From positions 2,480,001 to 2,544,000 of the forward strand of contig NZ_AP024590.1 of NCBI RefSeq assembly GCF_018323985.1: a stretch of 64,000 nucleotides of DNA. The letters run 5' to 3'. The DNA is from Enterobacter kobei (lineage in GTDB: Bacteria; Pseudomonadota; Gammaproteobacteria; Enterobacterales; Enterobacteriaceae). This document shows, one piece after another, positions 41,621-51,866 of this stretch (its first letter is position 1; every line of letters starts with the position of its first letter). The notes beneath the pieces are model-generated. The model was not told where the DNA came from and did not search any database. It saw only the letters and a program-made list of their open reading frames with translations. Both the position numbers and the translations under genes were made by a program.

Positions 41621-43020
41621 CGATCCGGCTTCATGCTACCGACCATGGATTCCGGGCGCACCCAGCTCTCGAATTCGTCGGCGGTGAGGTAGCCCAGCGC
41701 CAGGGCTGATGCTTTCAGCGTCAGCCCTTCTTTATGGGCTTTCTTGGCGATTTCCGCCGCCTTGTCATAACCGATATGCGTATTCAGCGCCGTCACCAGC
41801 ATCAGCGACTCGTTGAGCAGTTGATCGATACGGCTGCGTACCGGTTCGATGCCGGTGGCGCAGTGTTCATTAAAGCTCTCCATGCCGTCCGCCAGCAGGC
41901 GCACTGATTGCAGCACGTTATGGATCACCATCGGGCGGAAGACGTTCAGCTCAAAGTTACCGGACGCGCCGCCCATGTTCACCGCCACGTCGTTGCCCAG
42001 CACCTGACAGCACAGCATGGTCATGGCTTCGCACTGCGTCGGGTTGACTTTGCCTGGCATAATTGAGCTGCCCGGTTCGTTTTCCGGAATGGCGATCTCG
42101 CCGATGCCGCAACGTGGCCCGGACGCCAGCCAGCGCACATCGTTGGCGATTTTCATCATCGAGGCCGCCAGCCCTTTCAGCGCACCGTGGCTATGCACCA
42201 GCGCATCGCAGGTGGCGAGCGCTTCGAATTTGTTTGGCGCGGTCACAAACGCCTGCCCGGTGGTGGCTGCCAGCTCTTTCGCCACCCGCACCGCGTATTC
42301 CGGATGGGTATTCAGCCCGGTACCCACTGCCGTACCGCCCAGCGCCAGCTCGCTCAGGTGCGGCAGACTGTGTTCGATATGGTTGAGGTTATGTTCCAGC
42401 ATCGCCACCCAGCCGGATATCTCCTGCCCCAGGGTCAAGGGTGTGGCGTCCTGCAAATGGGTACGGCCAATTTTGACGATATCTGCAAAGGCGTGGGATT
42501 TTTCGCTGAGGGTGGTTTTAAGGGCGTTCAGCGATGGGATTAACGTTTCACGGATGGCGATCACTGCGGCGACGTGCATGGCGGTGGGGAATACATCGTT
42601 TGAGCTCTGGCTCTTGTTCACGTCGTCATTGGGATGAACCTTGCGCTCCATACCGCGCACGCCGCCCAGCAGTTCGCTGGCCCGGTTCGCCAGCACTTCG
42701 TTCATGTTCATGTTGCTCTGGGTGCCGGAGCCGGTCTGCCAGATGGCCAGCGGGAACTCGTCAGGATGTTTACCCGCCAGTACCTCATCGGCGGCGCTGA
42801 TAATCGCGCGGGCTTTTTCTTCGGGCAGTAACCCCAGATCCTGATTCACCTTAGCGGCGGCACGTTTGGTCAGCGCCAGTGCGCGGATCAGCGCTTCCGG
42901 CATTTTTTCCGTCGAGATACGAAAATGCTCCAGCGATCGTTGGGTTTGCGCTCCCCATAATTTATCTGCCGGAACGTCGATGGCGCCCATTGAATCTTTT
43001 TCACTGCGATACGAAGTCAT
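41617..43020 (-). CDS. fumC: FumC, class II fumarase
   Basis: The 467-residue iron-independent fumarase converts fumarate to malate in the TCA cycle. The superfamily signature GSSIMPGKVNPTQCE and the TGSGTQSNMNMNEV and SSNDVFPTAMH substrate loops are intact. I start at ATG 43020 with AGGGAGA ahead, since the 35 upstream in-frame codons are not conserved. FumC backs up the iron-sulfur fumarases during iron limitation and oxidative stress (SoxRS-controlled in E. coli). It lies downstream of fumA but has its own promoter region behind a terminator. Confidence 0.97.
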   Translation of the reverse strand: MTSYRSEKDSMGAIDVPADKLWGAQTQRSLEHFRISTEKMPEALIRALALTKRAAAKVNQDLGLLPEEKARAIISAADEVLAGKHPDEFPLAIWQTGSGTQSNMNMNEVLANRASELLGGVRGMERKVHPNDDVNKSQSSNDVFPTAMHVAAVIAIRETLIPSLNALKTTLSEKSHAFADIVKIGRTHLQDATPLTLGQEISGWVAMLEHNLNHIEHSLPHLSELALGGTAVGTGLNTHPEYAVRVAKELAATTGQAFVTAPNKFEALATCDALVHSHGALKGLAASMMKIANDVRWLASGPRCGIGEIAIPENEPGSSIMPGKVNPTQCEAMTMLCCQVLGNDVAVNMGGASGNFELNVFRPMVIHNVLQSVRLLADGMESFNEHCATGIEPVRSRIDQLLNESLMLVTALNTHIGYDKAAEIAKKAHKEGLTLKASALALGYLTADEFESWVRPESMVGSMKPDR

Positions 43021-43123
43021 ACTTTCTCCCTGAATACCAAGTGATGTGGGTTGCCGACATTGCTCACCTGCAAACGAAGTTGTAAGTATTACTGATGTTG
43101 CGTGGGACGATAGAAAATGTTGC

Positions 43124-43159
43124 AAAAAAACGTCCGGCTACGCAGCACGTCGCCGGACG
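43124..43159 (-). terminator. Terminator of fumA
   Basis: On the minus strand, CGTCCGGC pairs with GCCGGACG around a 13-base loop and is followed by TTTTTTT. It lies nine bases after the fumA stop. Confidence 0.87.
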
Positions 43160-43167
43160 GAAAAGAT

Positions 43168-44814
43168 TTATTTCACGCAGCGCGCGCAGGCGGAAGACTG
43201 GATCTGGGCGAAGAAATCGTTGCCTTTGTCATCCACGAGGATGAACGCCGGGAAGTCTTCCACTTCGATTTTCCAGATGGCTTCCATCCCCAGTTCCGGG
43301 TACTCCACGCACTCCAGACTTTTAATGCTGCTCTGCGCCAGTACCGCCGCCGGGCCGCCGATGCTGCCTAAATAGAAACCGCCGTGTTTATGGCAGGCAT
43401 CTGTCACCTGCTGACTGCGGTTACCTTTTGCCAGCATGATCATGCTGCCGCCCTGCGACTGGAGCTGATCCACATAGGAGTCCATGCGTCCGGCAGTGGT
43501 CGGGCCGAGCGAACCTGACGCATAGCCTTCCGGGGTTTTGGCGGGGCCGGCGTAATAGATCGGATGATCTTTGACATACTGCGGCAAGCCTTCACCGCGA
43601 TCCATACGCTCTTTTAACTTCGCATGGGCGATATCACGGGCGACGATGATGGTGCCGCTCAGTGACAGGCGTGTGGACACCGGGTATTGCGACAGCTGGC
43701 GTAAAATCTCTGCCATTGGTCGGTCAAGATCCACTTTAACCGCCTCACCCTCTCCGGCCTGACGCAGTGCCTCGGGAATGTATTTCCCCGGGTTGTTTTC
43801 CAGTTTTTCCAGCCACACGCCGTGGCGGTTGATCTTCGCTTTAATGTTACGGTCGGCGGAGCAGGAGACGCCCATCCCCACCGGACAGGAGGCGCCGTGA
43901 CGCGGCAGACGCACCACGCGAATATCGTGCGCGAAGTATTTGCCGCCGAACTGCGCGCCAAGGCCGAGATCCTGCGCCGCGCGCAGCAGTTCGCTTTCCA
44001 GCTCGATATCGCGGAACGCCTGCCCCAACTCGTTACCGGAGGTCGGCAGTTCGTCATAATATTTGGTGGAAGCCAGCTTCACCGTTTTCAGCGTCGCTTC
44101 CGCCGAGGTGCCGCCGATGACAAAAGCGATGTGGTACGGCGGGCAAGCCGCAGTGCCCAGCGTGCGCATCTTATCCACCAGGTAATCCTTCAGCCTGCCC
44201 GGCGTCAGCAGCGCTTTCGTCTCCTGGTAGAGGTACGTTTTGTTGGCGGAGCCGCCGCCTTTGGCGATGCAGAGGAATTTGTACTCGTCGCCGTCGACGC
44301 TGTAGAGGTCGATTTGCGCTGGCAGGTTGGTGCCGGTGTTCACCTCTTTATACATATCCAGCGCCGCGTTTTGCGAATAGCGCAGGTTATCTTCGATATA
44401 GGTGTTGTAAACACCGCGGGCCAGCGCCGCTTCATCGCCGCCGCCGGTCCACACGCGCTGGCCTTTCTTGCCCATGATGATCGCCGTGCCGGTGTCCTGG
44501 CAGGTGGGCAGAATGCCTTTGGCGGCAATTTCGGAGTTACGCAGGAATTGCAGCGCGACATACTTGTCGTTTTCGCTGGCATCCGGGTCGGCCAGAATAT
44601 CAGCCACCTGCTGCTGGTGCGCCGGGCGCAGCATAAAGGACGCATCGTGGAACGCATGTTGCGCCAGCAACGTCAGGGCCTGGGGATCAACTTTGAGGAT
44701 TTCCTGGCCTTCAAACTCGGCGACGGAGACATGGTCACTGCTCAACAGATAGTATTCGGTCTGATCCTTGTTCAGCGGAAAAGGATCCTGATACTGGAAG
44801 GGTTTATTCGACAT
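43168..44814 (-). CDS. fumA: FumA, class I 4Fe-4S fumarase
   Basis: The 548-residue enzyme is the oxygen-sensitive, iron-sulfur fumarase of the TCA cycle. Cluster-ligand cysteines lie in ILPTCQDTG, GTAACPPYH and HGASCPVGMG; the C-terminal beta-domain has TTAGRMDSYVD. Its position between fumC and divergent manA identifies it as FumA rather than FumB. A separate terminator follows, so fumC can be expressed without it. Confidence 0.96.
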   Translation of the reverse strand: MSNKPFQYQDPFPLNKDQTEYYLLSSDHVSVAEFEGQEILKVDPQALTLLAQHAFHDASFMLRPAHQQQVADILADPDASENDKYVALQFLRNSEIAAKGILPTCQDTGTAIIMGKKGQRVWTGGGDEAALARGVYNTYIEDNLRYSQNAALDMYKEVNTGTNLPAQIDLYSVDGDEYKFLCIAKGGGSANKTYLYQETKALLTPGRLKDYLVDKMRTLGTAACPPYHIAFVIGGTSAEATLKTVKLASTKYYDELPTSGNELGQAFRDIELESELLRAAQDLGLGAQFGGKYFAHDIRVVRLPRHGASCPVGMGVSCSADRNIKAKINRHGVWLEKLENNPGKYIPEALRQAGEGEAVKVDLDRPMAEILRQLSQYPVSTRLSLSGTIIVARDIAHAKLKERMDRGEGLPQYVKDHPIYYAGPAKTPEGYASGSLGPTTAGRMDSYVDQLQSQGGSMIMLAKGNRSQQVTDACHKHGGFYLGSIGGPAAVLAQSSIKSLECVEYPELGMEAIWKIEVEDFPAFILVDDKGNDFFAQIQSSACARCVK

Positions 44815-45013
44815 TGTTCTCTCACTGACTGCACGGTCTGGTTATGGTTCGGGCAGATGTTCCATTGCCCTGCTTAAAAGCGAGTCGCTTTATCCTACAC
44901 AATTTTTTAACAAAAACTGAGACTAGTACGACTTTTTGCATGCAGTGGTTACTTCCCTGAAGTTTATTGGTTTAATACCGGCAATCTCTTTACTGAAAAT
45001 ACAGGGCTTGATA

Positions 45014-46192
45014 ATGCAAAAACTCATTAACTCAGTGCAAAACTATGCCTGGGGAAGTAAAAGTGCGTTAACGGATCTCTACGGCATCGCCAACCCGCAA
45101 CAGCTGCCGATGGCAGAACTGTGGATGGGCGCGCACCCGAAGAGCAGCTCAAAAGTGCAGGACGCGGACGGTTCAGTTCACGTGCTGCGCGATCTGATCG
45201 ACCAGGATAAATCCCGCTGGCTGGGCAACGCGGTAGCGAACCGCTTTGGCGAACTGCCCTTCCTGTTTAAAGTCCTGTGTGCCGATCAGCCGCTTTCTAT
45301 TCAGGTGCATCCGAATAAGCAGGCGTCGGAAGCCGGTTATGCGAAAGAAAACGCGGCAGGTATTCCGCTGGATGCCGCCGAGCGTAACTACAAAGATCCG
45401 AACCATAAACCGGAACTGGTATTTGCCCTGACGCCGTTCCTCGCCATGAACGCGTTCCGTGAATTCTCTGAGATCGTGTCCCTGCTACAGCCGGTCGCCG
45501 GTGCGCATCAGGCGATTGCCCATTTCCTGGAGCAGCCAGATGCAGACAGCTTAAGTCACCTGTTTGCCAGCCTGCTTAATATGCAAGGCGAAGAAAAATC
45601 CCGTGCGCTGGCAGTGCTGGGCGCGGCGCTGGCCACCCAGCAGGGTGAGCCGTGGGAAACAATCCGTCTCATCAAGCAGTTCTACCCGGACGACAGCGGC
45701 CTGTTCTCACCGCTGCTGCTTAACGTGGTGAAACTGGCACCGGGTGAAGCGATGTTCCTGTTCGCCGAAACCCCGCACGCTTACCTGCAGGGCGTAGCGC
45801 TTGAAGTCATGGCGAACTCCGATAACGTGCTGCGCGCCGGGCTGACGCCGAAATATATCGATATTCCTGAGCTGGTGGCGAACGTGAAGTTCACGCCGAA
45901 ACCGGCAGATGAACTGCTGACCCAGCCGCAGAAAGACGGCAATACCCTGGAATTCCCGATTCCGGTTGAAGACTTTGCGTTCTCGCTGCATGACTTATCG
46001 TCACAGGAAATCGCGCTGGCCCAGCACAGCGCAGCGATCGTGTTCTGCGTGGAAGGCGAAGCCTTGCTCAGCAAAGGCGATGATCGTCTGTCGCTAAAAC
46101 CGGGCGAATCGGCGGTGATCCGTGCCGACGAGTCACCGGTGGCCGTCAGTGGTGTTGGCCGTGTGGCGAGAGTCTACAATAAGGTTAACTAA
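45014..46192 (+). CDS. manA: ManA, mannose-6-phosphate isomerase
   Basis: The 392-residue type I phosphomannose isomerase interconverts mannose 6-phosphate and fructose 6-phosphate. Zinc-binding cupin residues are visible in QVHPNKQ, HKPEL and ETPHAYLQG. I start at ATG 45014 (MQKLINSV), matching E. coli; the track of 26 upstream codons is not conserved. It is divergent from fumA and 98 bases ahead of ydgA. Confidence 0.97.
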   Translation: MQKLINSVQNYAWGSKSALTDLYGIANPQQLPMAELWMGAHPKSSSKVQDADGSVHVLRDLIDQDKSRWLGNAVANRFGELPFLFKVLCADQPLSIQVHPNKQASEAGYAKENAAGIPLDAAERNYKDPNHKPELVFALTPFLAMNAFREFSEIVSLLQPVAGAHQAIAHFLEQPDADSLSHLFASLLNMQGEEKSRALAVLGAALATQQGEPWETIRLIKQFYPDDSGLFSPLLLNVVKLAPGEAMFLFAETPHAYLQGVALEVMANSDNVLRAGLTPKYIDIPELVANVKFTPKPADELLTQPQKDGNTLEFPIPVEDFAFSLHDLSSQEIALAQHSAAIVFCVEGEALLSKGDDRLSLKPGESAVIRADESPVAVSGVGRVARVYNKVN

Positions 46193-46290
46193 GTTACTGA
46201 CGTAACAGGCGGGTATTGCTAAGCTTAGCAAGACTTTACGATCGTCCAGGCGGCTCTTACCGCCTGGTTTCATTTTTATGGATAATCACT

Positions 46291-47829
46291 ATGAAAAAAA
46301 CGCTGGTCGCCGCGGGAGTTATTGTTGCACTGGGTGCTATCTGGACAGGTGCAGCCTGGTACACAGGTAAACAGCTTGAAGGCCGTATCGCGGATATGGT
46401 TAATCAGGCAAATACAGAAATCAAAAACAGCGCCCCGGAAGCGGGCGTGGAACTGGCTTATCAGAGCTATCAGCGCGGCGTCTTCAGCAGCCATTTGCAA
46501 CTGGTGATTAAACCCCTTGCCGGCAGCCAAAACGTCTGGCTGAAGCCGGGTGAAAGCGTGGTGTTAAACGAGTCTGTCGATCACGGCCCGTTCCCGTTTG
46601 CCCAGCTTAAACATTTCAACCTGATCCCGGCGATGGCGTCAGTGAAGTCGACGCTGGTCAACAACAATGTTTCGAAGCCATTGTTTGATATGTCCAAAGG
46701 CGAGTCGCCGTTTGTGGTGGACACGCGCATCGGCTACGGCGGCGATACCCGCTCTGACATCGCCCTGAAACCGCTGAACTATGAAAAAGAAGGCGAGAAA
46801 GTCGCCTTCAGCGGCGGTAACTTCCAGCTGAGCGCCGATCGCGATGGCAACGAGGTGTCGCTGACGGGTGAAGCAGAAAGCGGCCTCGTGGACGCGGTCA
46901 ACGAGTACGGCCAGAAGGTGCAGGTCACTTTTAACAATCTGAAAAGCGAAGGCAACAGCAAACGTGCCAGCTTTAACGAACGTATCGGCGACCAGAAACT
47001 GTCGCTGGAAAAACTGGCTATCTCTGTCGAAAACAAAGAGATGGCGGTGCTGGAAGGGATGGATCTAACGGCGAAGACCGATGTGGCGAAAGACAACAAA
47101 ACCGTTAACAGCCAGATTGATTACACCCTCAACAGCCTGAAAATTCAGAATCAGAATATGGGCAGCGGCAAGCTGACGCTGAAAGTCGGTCAGATTGACG
47201 GCCAGGCGTGGCATCAGTTCAGCCAGCAGTATAATGCGCAAACTAAAGCACTGATGGCGCAGCCAGAGGTGATGCAGAATCCGGAACTCTATCAGCAGAA
47301 AGCAACGGAAGCCTTCTTCTCTTCCCTGCCGCTGCTGTTAAAAGGCGAACCGGTGATCACCGTGGCGCCGCTGAGCTGGAAAAACGACAAAGGCGAAACC
47401 GCCTTTAATCTGTCGCTGTTCTTAAAAGATCCGGCTGCCGCGACTGGCGAACCGCAAACCCTGGCACAGGAAGTGGATCGTAGCGTGAAGTCCCTCGACA
47501 GCAAGCTGACCATCCCGGTGGATATGGCGACCGAGTTTATGACTCAGGTGGCGAAACTGGAAGGTTATCAGGACGCAGACGCCAGCAAGCTGGCTGCACA
47601 GCAGGTGAAAGGCCTGGCCGCGATGGGCCAGATGTTCCGCATCACTACGCTGGACAACAATGTGATCGCCACCAGCCTGCAGTACGCCAATGGCCAGGTG
47701 ACGCTGAACGGACAAAAAATGTCGCTGGATGAGTTTGTCGGCATGTTCGGTATGCCGGATCTCGGCCTGCCGACACCGCAGCCTCAGCCGCCGGTTGCCC
47801 CGGCTGTACCTGCGGTTCCGCAACAATAA
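46291..47829 (+). CDS. ydgA: YdgA family protein (DUF945)
   Basis: The 512-residue protein begins with a hydrophobic segment (residues 5-22, TLVAAGVIVALGAIWTGAAW) that likely anchors it in the inner membrane with the rest periplasmic. The body matches YdgA/DUF945, including NTEIKNSAPEAGVELAYQSY and PGESVVLNESVDHGPFP. The C-terminal tail is proline-rich (PTPQPQPPVAPAVPAVPQ). Function is unknown; E. coli YdgA localises to the inner membrane. I start at ATG 46291 to give the E. coli N-terminus. Confidence 0.92.
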   Translation: MKKTLVAAGVIVALGAIWTGAAWYTGKQLEGRIADMVNQANTEIKNSAPEAGVELAYQSYQRGVFSSHLQLVIKPLAGSQNVWLKPGESVVLNESVDHGPFPFAQLKHFNLIPAMASVKSTLVNNNVSKPLFDMSKGESPFVVDTRIGYGGDTRSDIALKPLNYEKEGEKVAFSGGNFQLSADRDGNEVSLTGEAESGLVDAVNEYGQKVQVTFNNLKSEGNSKRASFNERIGDQKLSLEKLAISVENKEMAVLEGMDLTAKTDVAKDNKTVNSQIDYTLNSLKIQNQNMGSGKLTLKVGQIDGQAWHQFSQQYNAQTKALMAQPEVMQNPELYQQKATEAFFSSLPLLLKGEPVITVAPLSWKNDKGETAFNLSLFLKDPAAATGEPQTLAQEVDRSVKSLDSKLTIPVDMATEFMTQVAKLEGYQDADASKLAAQQVKGLAAMGQMFRITTLDNNVIATSLQYANGQVTLNGQKMSLDEFVGMFGMPDLGLPTPQPQPPVAPAVPAVPQQ

Positions 47830-47901
47830 TCCCCGTCAGCACCTGAAATGCGGCATCACCGCAAAGTAAGGTGCAGTTTCTCCCGGCGTGACTCACCCTA
47901 T

Positions 47902-48924
47902 TTATCTGACCGTCACCAGCCGTGAAGGCATAATCTGCTCTTGCGTCGCCGCGTCCTGTTTGTCGATGCGTTGCATGATGCGCTCCGCCAGCGCACAGCC
48001 AATCTCCTGCGCCGGGGTCAGTGACCAGGCGATGGGTACATCGTCCAGCTGTCTTTCCGGCACGTCCGCAAACGCCGCCAGCGCAATCTGCTGATCAAAC
48101 ACATTACCCACGCTCTCAAAGCCGCTCTGACGTCCGGCGCGCATCAGGCCAAACCAGGCACCCATGGCGATAGTGCTGTTGTAGCACATCACCGCGCTGA
48201 TGGTCGGATTATGGCGCAACAGCGCGCCAATCGCCTCGGCAGCCGCTTTCTGGCTGGACTCGCACTCCACCACCCATTCATTGTGAAACGGCAGGCCGTA
48301 TTTCAGCAGCGTGGCACAATAGCCGCCGACGCGTTCGGCGCGGGTCAGGGATGAGCTTTTGCCTCCGAGCCAGGCGATACGCTGATGGCCGCCGCGAATA
48401 AGATGTTCGGTCAGCATTTGTGCCGCCTGCATATTGTCCGGGCGAATGATGTCTGCGTCATCGAGATAGCTGGCCCGTGAAGCAAACACCACCGGCAAGC
48501 CGTTGACACGGGCGTTGATCTCGGCGGTATTACTGACGCCCCCGGCGATGACGATCCCGTCCACCCCCTGCGCTATCAGCGTGTCGATACGCGACAGCAG
48601 ATGCTCGCCCTGCCGTCCGCCCTGGGTAAGAAACACCATTTTGCCCTGCGCCTCCAGCACGCCGGTTAACCCGGCCGTCAACTGGGCGTAAAACGGATCG
48701 GAAAAGTGGCTGACGATAAGTCCAATCACGCCCGTCTTACCGCCGCGCAGCAGCGCCGCCTGACGATTGCGCACAAAACCAAGCTGCTCAACTGCGGCAT
48801 TCACTTTTTGCCCGGTGGACGGCGAAATTCGCCCTTTGCCGCTGAGCACCAGCGACACAGTACTGACCGATACGCCCGCATGCAGCGCGACATCATTGAT
48901 GGTGATTTTTTTACTGATCGTCAT
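47902..48924 (-). CDS. malI: MalI, LacI-family repressor of malXY
   Basis: The 340-residue LacI-family repressor has the helix-turn-helix ITINDVALHAGVSVSTVSLVLSGKGRIS at residues 7-34 and a periplasmic-binding-like core. It represses the divergent malXY genes and itself. Two operators lie in the 164-base shared region (48954-48969 and 49032-49047). The inducer is not known in E. coli. Sequence supports orthology, for example LTEHLIRGGHQRIAWLGGKSSSLTRAERVGGY. Confidence 0.96.
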   Translation of the reverse strand: MTISKKITINDVALHAGVSVSTVSLVLSGKGRISPSTGQKVNAAVEQLGFVRNRQAALLRGGKTGVIGLIVSHFSDPFYAQLTAGLTGVLEAQGKMVFLTQGGRQGEHLLSRIDTLIAQGVDGIVIAGGVSNTAEINARVNGLPVVFASRASYLDDADIIRPDNMQAAQMLTEHLIRGGHQRIAWLGGKSSSLTRAERVGGYCATLLKYGLPFHNEWVVECESSQKAAAEAIGALLRHNPTISAVMCYNSTIAMGAWFGLMRAGRQSGFESVGNVFDQQIALAAFADVPERQLDDVPIAWSLTPAQEIGCALAERIMQRIDKQDAATQEQIMPSRLVTVR

Positions 48925-48953
48925 CCCGGCGAGGTATCCCTGCTAATGATTCA

Positions 48954-48969
48954 GGTAAAACGTTTTTTT
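48954..48969. promoter_or_regulatory. MalI operator, malI-proximal
   Basis: GGTAAAACGTTTTTTT shares 13 of 16 bases with the perfect MalI palindrome GATAAAACGTTTTATC. Its place 30 bases upstream of the malI start fits autoregulation. Confidence 0.72.
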
Positions 48970-49006
48970 ACCCTTACCCTTTTTACCGCAATTTATACGC
49001 TTACTA

Positions 49007-49051
<45 letters not shown>

Positions 49052-49088
49052 GGCCATTGAATCCACTTTTCCAGACAAGGAATCGTTC

Positions 49089-50681
49089 ATGCCTGTTAAA
49101 ACTGCACCAAAAATTACGCTGTGGGAGTTTTTCCAGCAATTAGGCAAAACCTTTATGTTGCCAGTGGCCCTGCTCTCTTTTTGCGGGATCATGATGGGCA
49201 TCGGCAGCTCGCTGAGCAGCCATGATGTGGTAACGCTGTTACCGGCGCTCGAAAATCCGGTGTTGCAGGCGATTTTCATCTGGATGGGGAAAGTCGGATC
49301 TTTTGCGTTTAGCTTCCTGCCGGTGATGTTCTGTATTGCTATCCCGCTGGGGCTGGCGCGTGAAAACAAAGGCGTGGCGGCCTTTGCCGGTTTCGTCGGT
49401 TACGCGGTGATGAACCTGGCCGTTAACTTCTGGCTGACTGCAAAAGGCATCCTGCCTACCACGGACGCCGCCATTCTGAAAGCCAACAACGTGCAGAACA
49501 TCCTGGGTATCCAGTCTATTGATACCGGCATTCTCGGCGCGGTGATCGCAGGCGTGGTGGTCTGGCTGCTGCACGAGCGGTTTCATACCGTGCGCCTGCC
49601 GGATGCGCTGGCGTTCTTCGGCGGCACGCGCTTTGTGCCGATTGTCACCACCGTGGTAATGGGCCTGGTGGGGCTGTGTATTCCGCTGATCTGGCCGTTT
49701 TTCGCCATGGGCATCAACGGCCTCGGCCAGATGATCAACAGCGCCGGGGATTTTGGCCCGATGATTTTCGGGACCGGCGAGCGTCTGCTGTTGCCCTTTG
49801 GCCTGCACCATATTCTGGTGGCGCTGATCCGCTTCAGTGAAGCAGGCGGCACCCTTGACGTCTGCGGACACACGGTCAGCGGCGCGTTAACCATCTTCCA
49901 GGCGCAGTTAAACTGCCCGACGTCTCATGGCTTTGCCGAGAGCGCCACGCGCTTTCTGTCGCAGGGTAAAATGCCCGCCTTTCTTGGCGGCTTACCGGGA
50001 GCGGCGCTGGCGATGTACCACTGCGCTCGTCCGGAGAACCGTCACAAAATCAAAGGCCTGCTTATTTCCGGCGTGGTTGCCTGTGTGATCGGCGGCACGA
50101 CTGAGCCGCTGGAGTTCCTGTTCCTGTTTGTTGCGCCGGTACTGTACGTGATCCATGCGCTGCTCACTGGTCTGGGCTTTACCATGATGGCGGTGCTGGG
50201 CGTGACCATCGGCAATACCGACGGCAACGTGATCGACTTTGTGGTGTTCGGCATCCTGCACGGTCTGGCGACCAAGTGGTATATGGTGCCGGTGGTCGCG
50301 GCAATCTGGTTTGTAGCCTACTACGCCATTTTCCGCTTCGCTATTACCCGCTTTAACCTCAAAACCCCGGGCCGCGAAGCGGAGATCAGCAGCCAGCTCG
50401 AAAAACGCTTTGCCGGCAGCGCCGGGAAATCCGGCTACAACGTGCCGGCAATTCTGGCTGCTCTGGGCGGCGCGGAAAACCTGGTGACCATCGACAACTG
50501 CATTACCCGTCTGCGTTTGTCCGTGGCGGACATGAGCAAGGTAGATACCGAGGCGCTGAAAGCACTGCGGGCGATTGGTGTGGTGAAATTAAACGAGCAT
50601 AATCTTCAGGTGGTCATTGGCCCGCAGGTTCAGTCGGTCAAAGATGAACTGGTGTCACTGATGAATACCGTTGAAGCATAA
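49089..50681 (+). CDS. malX: MalX, PTS EIICB for glucose/maltose-type sugars
   Basis: The 530-residue PTS permease has an N-terminal EIIC membrane domain (about ten helices, residues 1-400) and a C-terminal EIIB domain with the phosphorylated Cys in NCITRLRLSV near residue 477. E. coli MalX can move glucose and maltose, though the natural sugar is unknown. I start at ATG 49089, with AAGGA seven bases upstream; 27 upstream in-frame codons cover the CRP and MalI sites and cannot be coding. It precedes malY by ten bases. Confidence 0.95.
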   Translation: MPVKTAPKITLWEFFQQLGKTFMLPVALLSFCGIMMGIGSSLSSHDVVTLLPALENPVLQAIFIWMGKVGSFAFSFLPVMFCIAIPLGLARENKGVAAFAGFVGYAVMNLAVNFWLTAKGILPTTDAAILKANNVQNILGIQSIDTGILGAVIAGVVVWLLHERFHTVRLPDALAFFGGTRFVPIVTTVVMGLVGLCIPLIWPFFAMGINGLGQMINSAGDFGPMIFGTGERLLLPFGLHHILVALIRFSEAGGTLDVCGHTVSGALTIFQAQLNCPTSHGFAESATRFLSQGKMPAFLGGLPGAALAMYHCARPENRHKIKGLLISGVVACVIGGTTEPLEFLFLFVAPVLYVIHALLTGLGFTMMAVLGVTIGNTDGNVIDFVVFGILHGLATKWYMVPVVAAIWFVAYYAIFRFAITRFNLKTPGREAEISSQLEKRFAGSAGKSGYNVPAILAALGGAENLVTIDNCITRLRLSVADMSKVDTEALKALRAIGVVKLNEHNLQVVIGPQVQSVKDELVSLMNTVEA

Positions 50682-50691
50682 GGATATAAAG

Positions 50692-51861
50692 ATGTTTGAT
50701 TTCTCACGCGTCGTGGATCGCCACGGCACCTGGTGCACCCAGTGGGATTATGTGGCGGACCGTTTTGGTCATGCTGACCTGCTGCCCTTCACCATCTCGG
50801 ATATGGATTTTGCCACCGCCCCCTGTGTGATCGACGCTTTGCAGGCGCGGTTAGCGCACGGCGTGCTGGGCTACAGTCGCTGGAACAACGAGGAATTCAT
50901 CGGCGCCGTACAGCACTGGTTCAGCACGCGTTTTCACGCCCCGCTGCCAGACGACACGCTGGTCTATGGCCCCTCGGTGATCTACATGGTCGCCGAACTG
51001 ATCCGCCTGTGGTCGGCGGCGGGTGATGGCGTGGTGGTGCATACCCCGGCCTATGATGCCTTTTACAAGGTGATCGAGGGCAACGATCGCCGCATCGTGC
51101 CGGTGCCTTTACAGCATAATGGCGACTGGTACTGCGATATGACCGCGCTGGAAGCGGCGCTGGCACAGGAGGAAAACACCATCCTGCTGCTGTGCAGCCC
51201 GCAAAACCCCACCGGGAAAGTCTGGACGCAGGACGAACTCGACACCATGGCGACGCTGTGCGCCCGCCATGGCGTGAAGGTGATCAGCGATGAGATCCAT
51301 ATGGATATGACCTGGGGCGATCATCAACATATCCCCTGGAGCCGCGTCGCTCAAGGGCCGTGGGCACTGCTTTCATCGGCATCGAAAAGTTTTAATATCC
51401 CGGCGCTGACCGGCGCTTACGGCATCATCGAAGACGACGTGACGCGGTCACGTTATCTTACCGCGCTGAAGAGCCGCGACGGGCTGTCATCGCCGTCGGT
51501 GCTGGCGCTGCATGCGCATATTGCCGCCTATGAGCAGGGCGCGCCCTGGCTGGATGCGCTACGTGACTATTTAGCGGCGAATCTGGCGTATGTCGCGGCG
51601 GAGCTGAACGCCGCCTTCCCCGCGCTTAACTGGCAGCCGCCGCAGTCTACCTATCTGGCATGGATCGACCTGCGCCCTCTGGGTATTGACGATGCAATGT
51701 TGCAGCAGGAACTTATCAAAAACCAGAAAGTCGCCATTATGCCGGGGCTGACCTATGGCGATGCGGGGCGCGGTTTTGTGCGTCTGAACGCCGGTTGCCC
51801 GCGCGTTAAGCTGGAACAGGGCGTCAGTCGGTTGATCGCCGGGATCCGGGCACTTTTGTGA
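50692..51861 (+). CDS. malY: MalY, PLP-dependent cystathionine beta-lyase
   Basis: The 389-residue class I/II aminotransferase-fold enzyme has the PLP lysine in SSASKSFNIPALTGAYG near residue 232 and cofactor-binding LLCSPQNPTGKVW and ISDEIHMDM. MalY cleaves C-S bonds (cystathionine beta-lyase) and, independently, binds and inhibits the MalT activator. I start at MFDFSRVVDRHGTWC (50692), matching E. coli; seven earlier in-frame codons overlap the malX end. A near-matS sequence lies inside (51439-51451). Confidence 0.95.
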   Translation: MFDFSRVVDRHGTWCTQWDYVADRFGHADLLPFTISDMDFATAPCVIDALQARLAHGVLGYSRWNNEEFIGAVQHWFSTRFHAPLPDDTLVYGPSVIYMVAELIRLWSAAGDGVVVHTPAYDAFYKVIEGNDRRIVPVPLQHNGDWYCDMTALEAALAQEENTILLLCSPQNPTGKVWTQDELDTMATLCARHGVKVISDEIHMDMTWGDHQHIPWSRVAQGPWALLSSASKSFNIPALTGAYGIIEDDVTRSRYLTALKSRDGLSSPSVLALHAHIAAYEQGAPWLDALRDYLAANLAYVAAELNAAFPALNWQPPQSTYLAWIDLRPLGIDDAMLQQELIKNQKVAIMPGLTYGDAGRGFVRLNAGCPRVKLEQGVSRLIAGIRALL

Positions 51862-51866
51862 TTTTG

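Noticed and set aside
43076..43094. GTTGTAAGTA upstream of fumC as a Ter site
   Set aside because: The essential C in GTTGTAAC is replaced and the ATG-TTG context is wrong.
51439..51451. matS in malY
   Set aside because: GTGACGCGGTCAC breaks the RNY rule at one base; kept only as a weak match.
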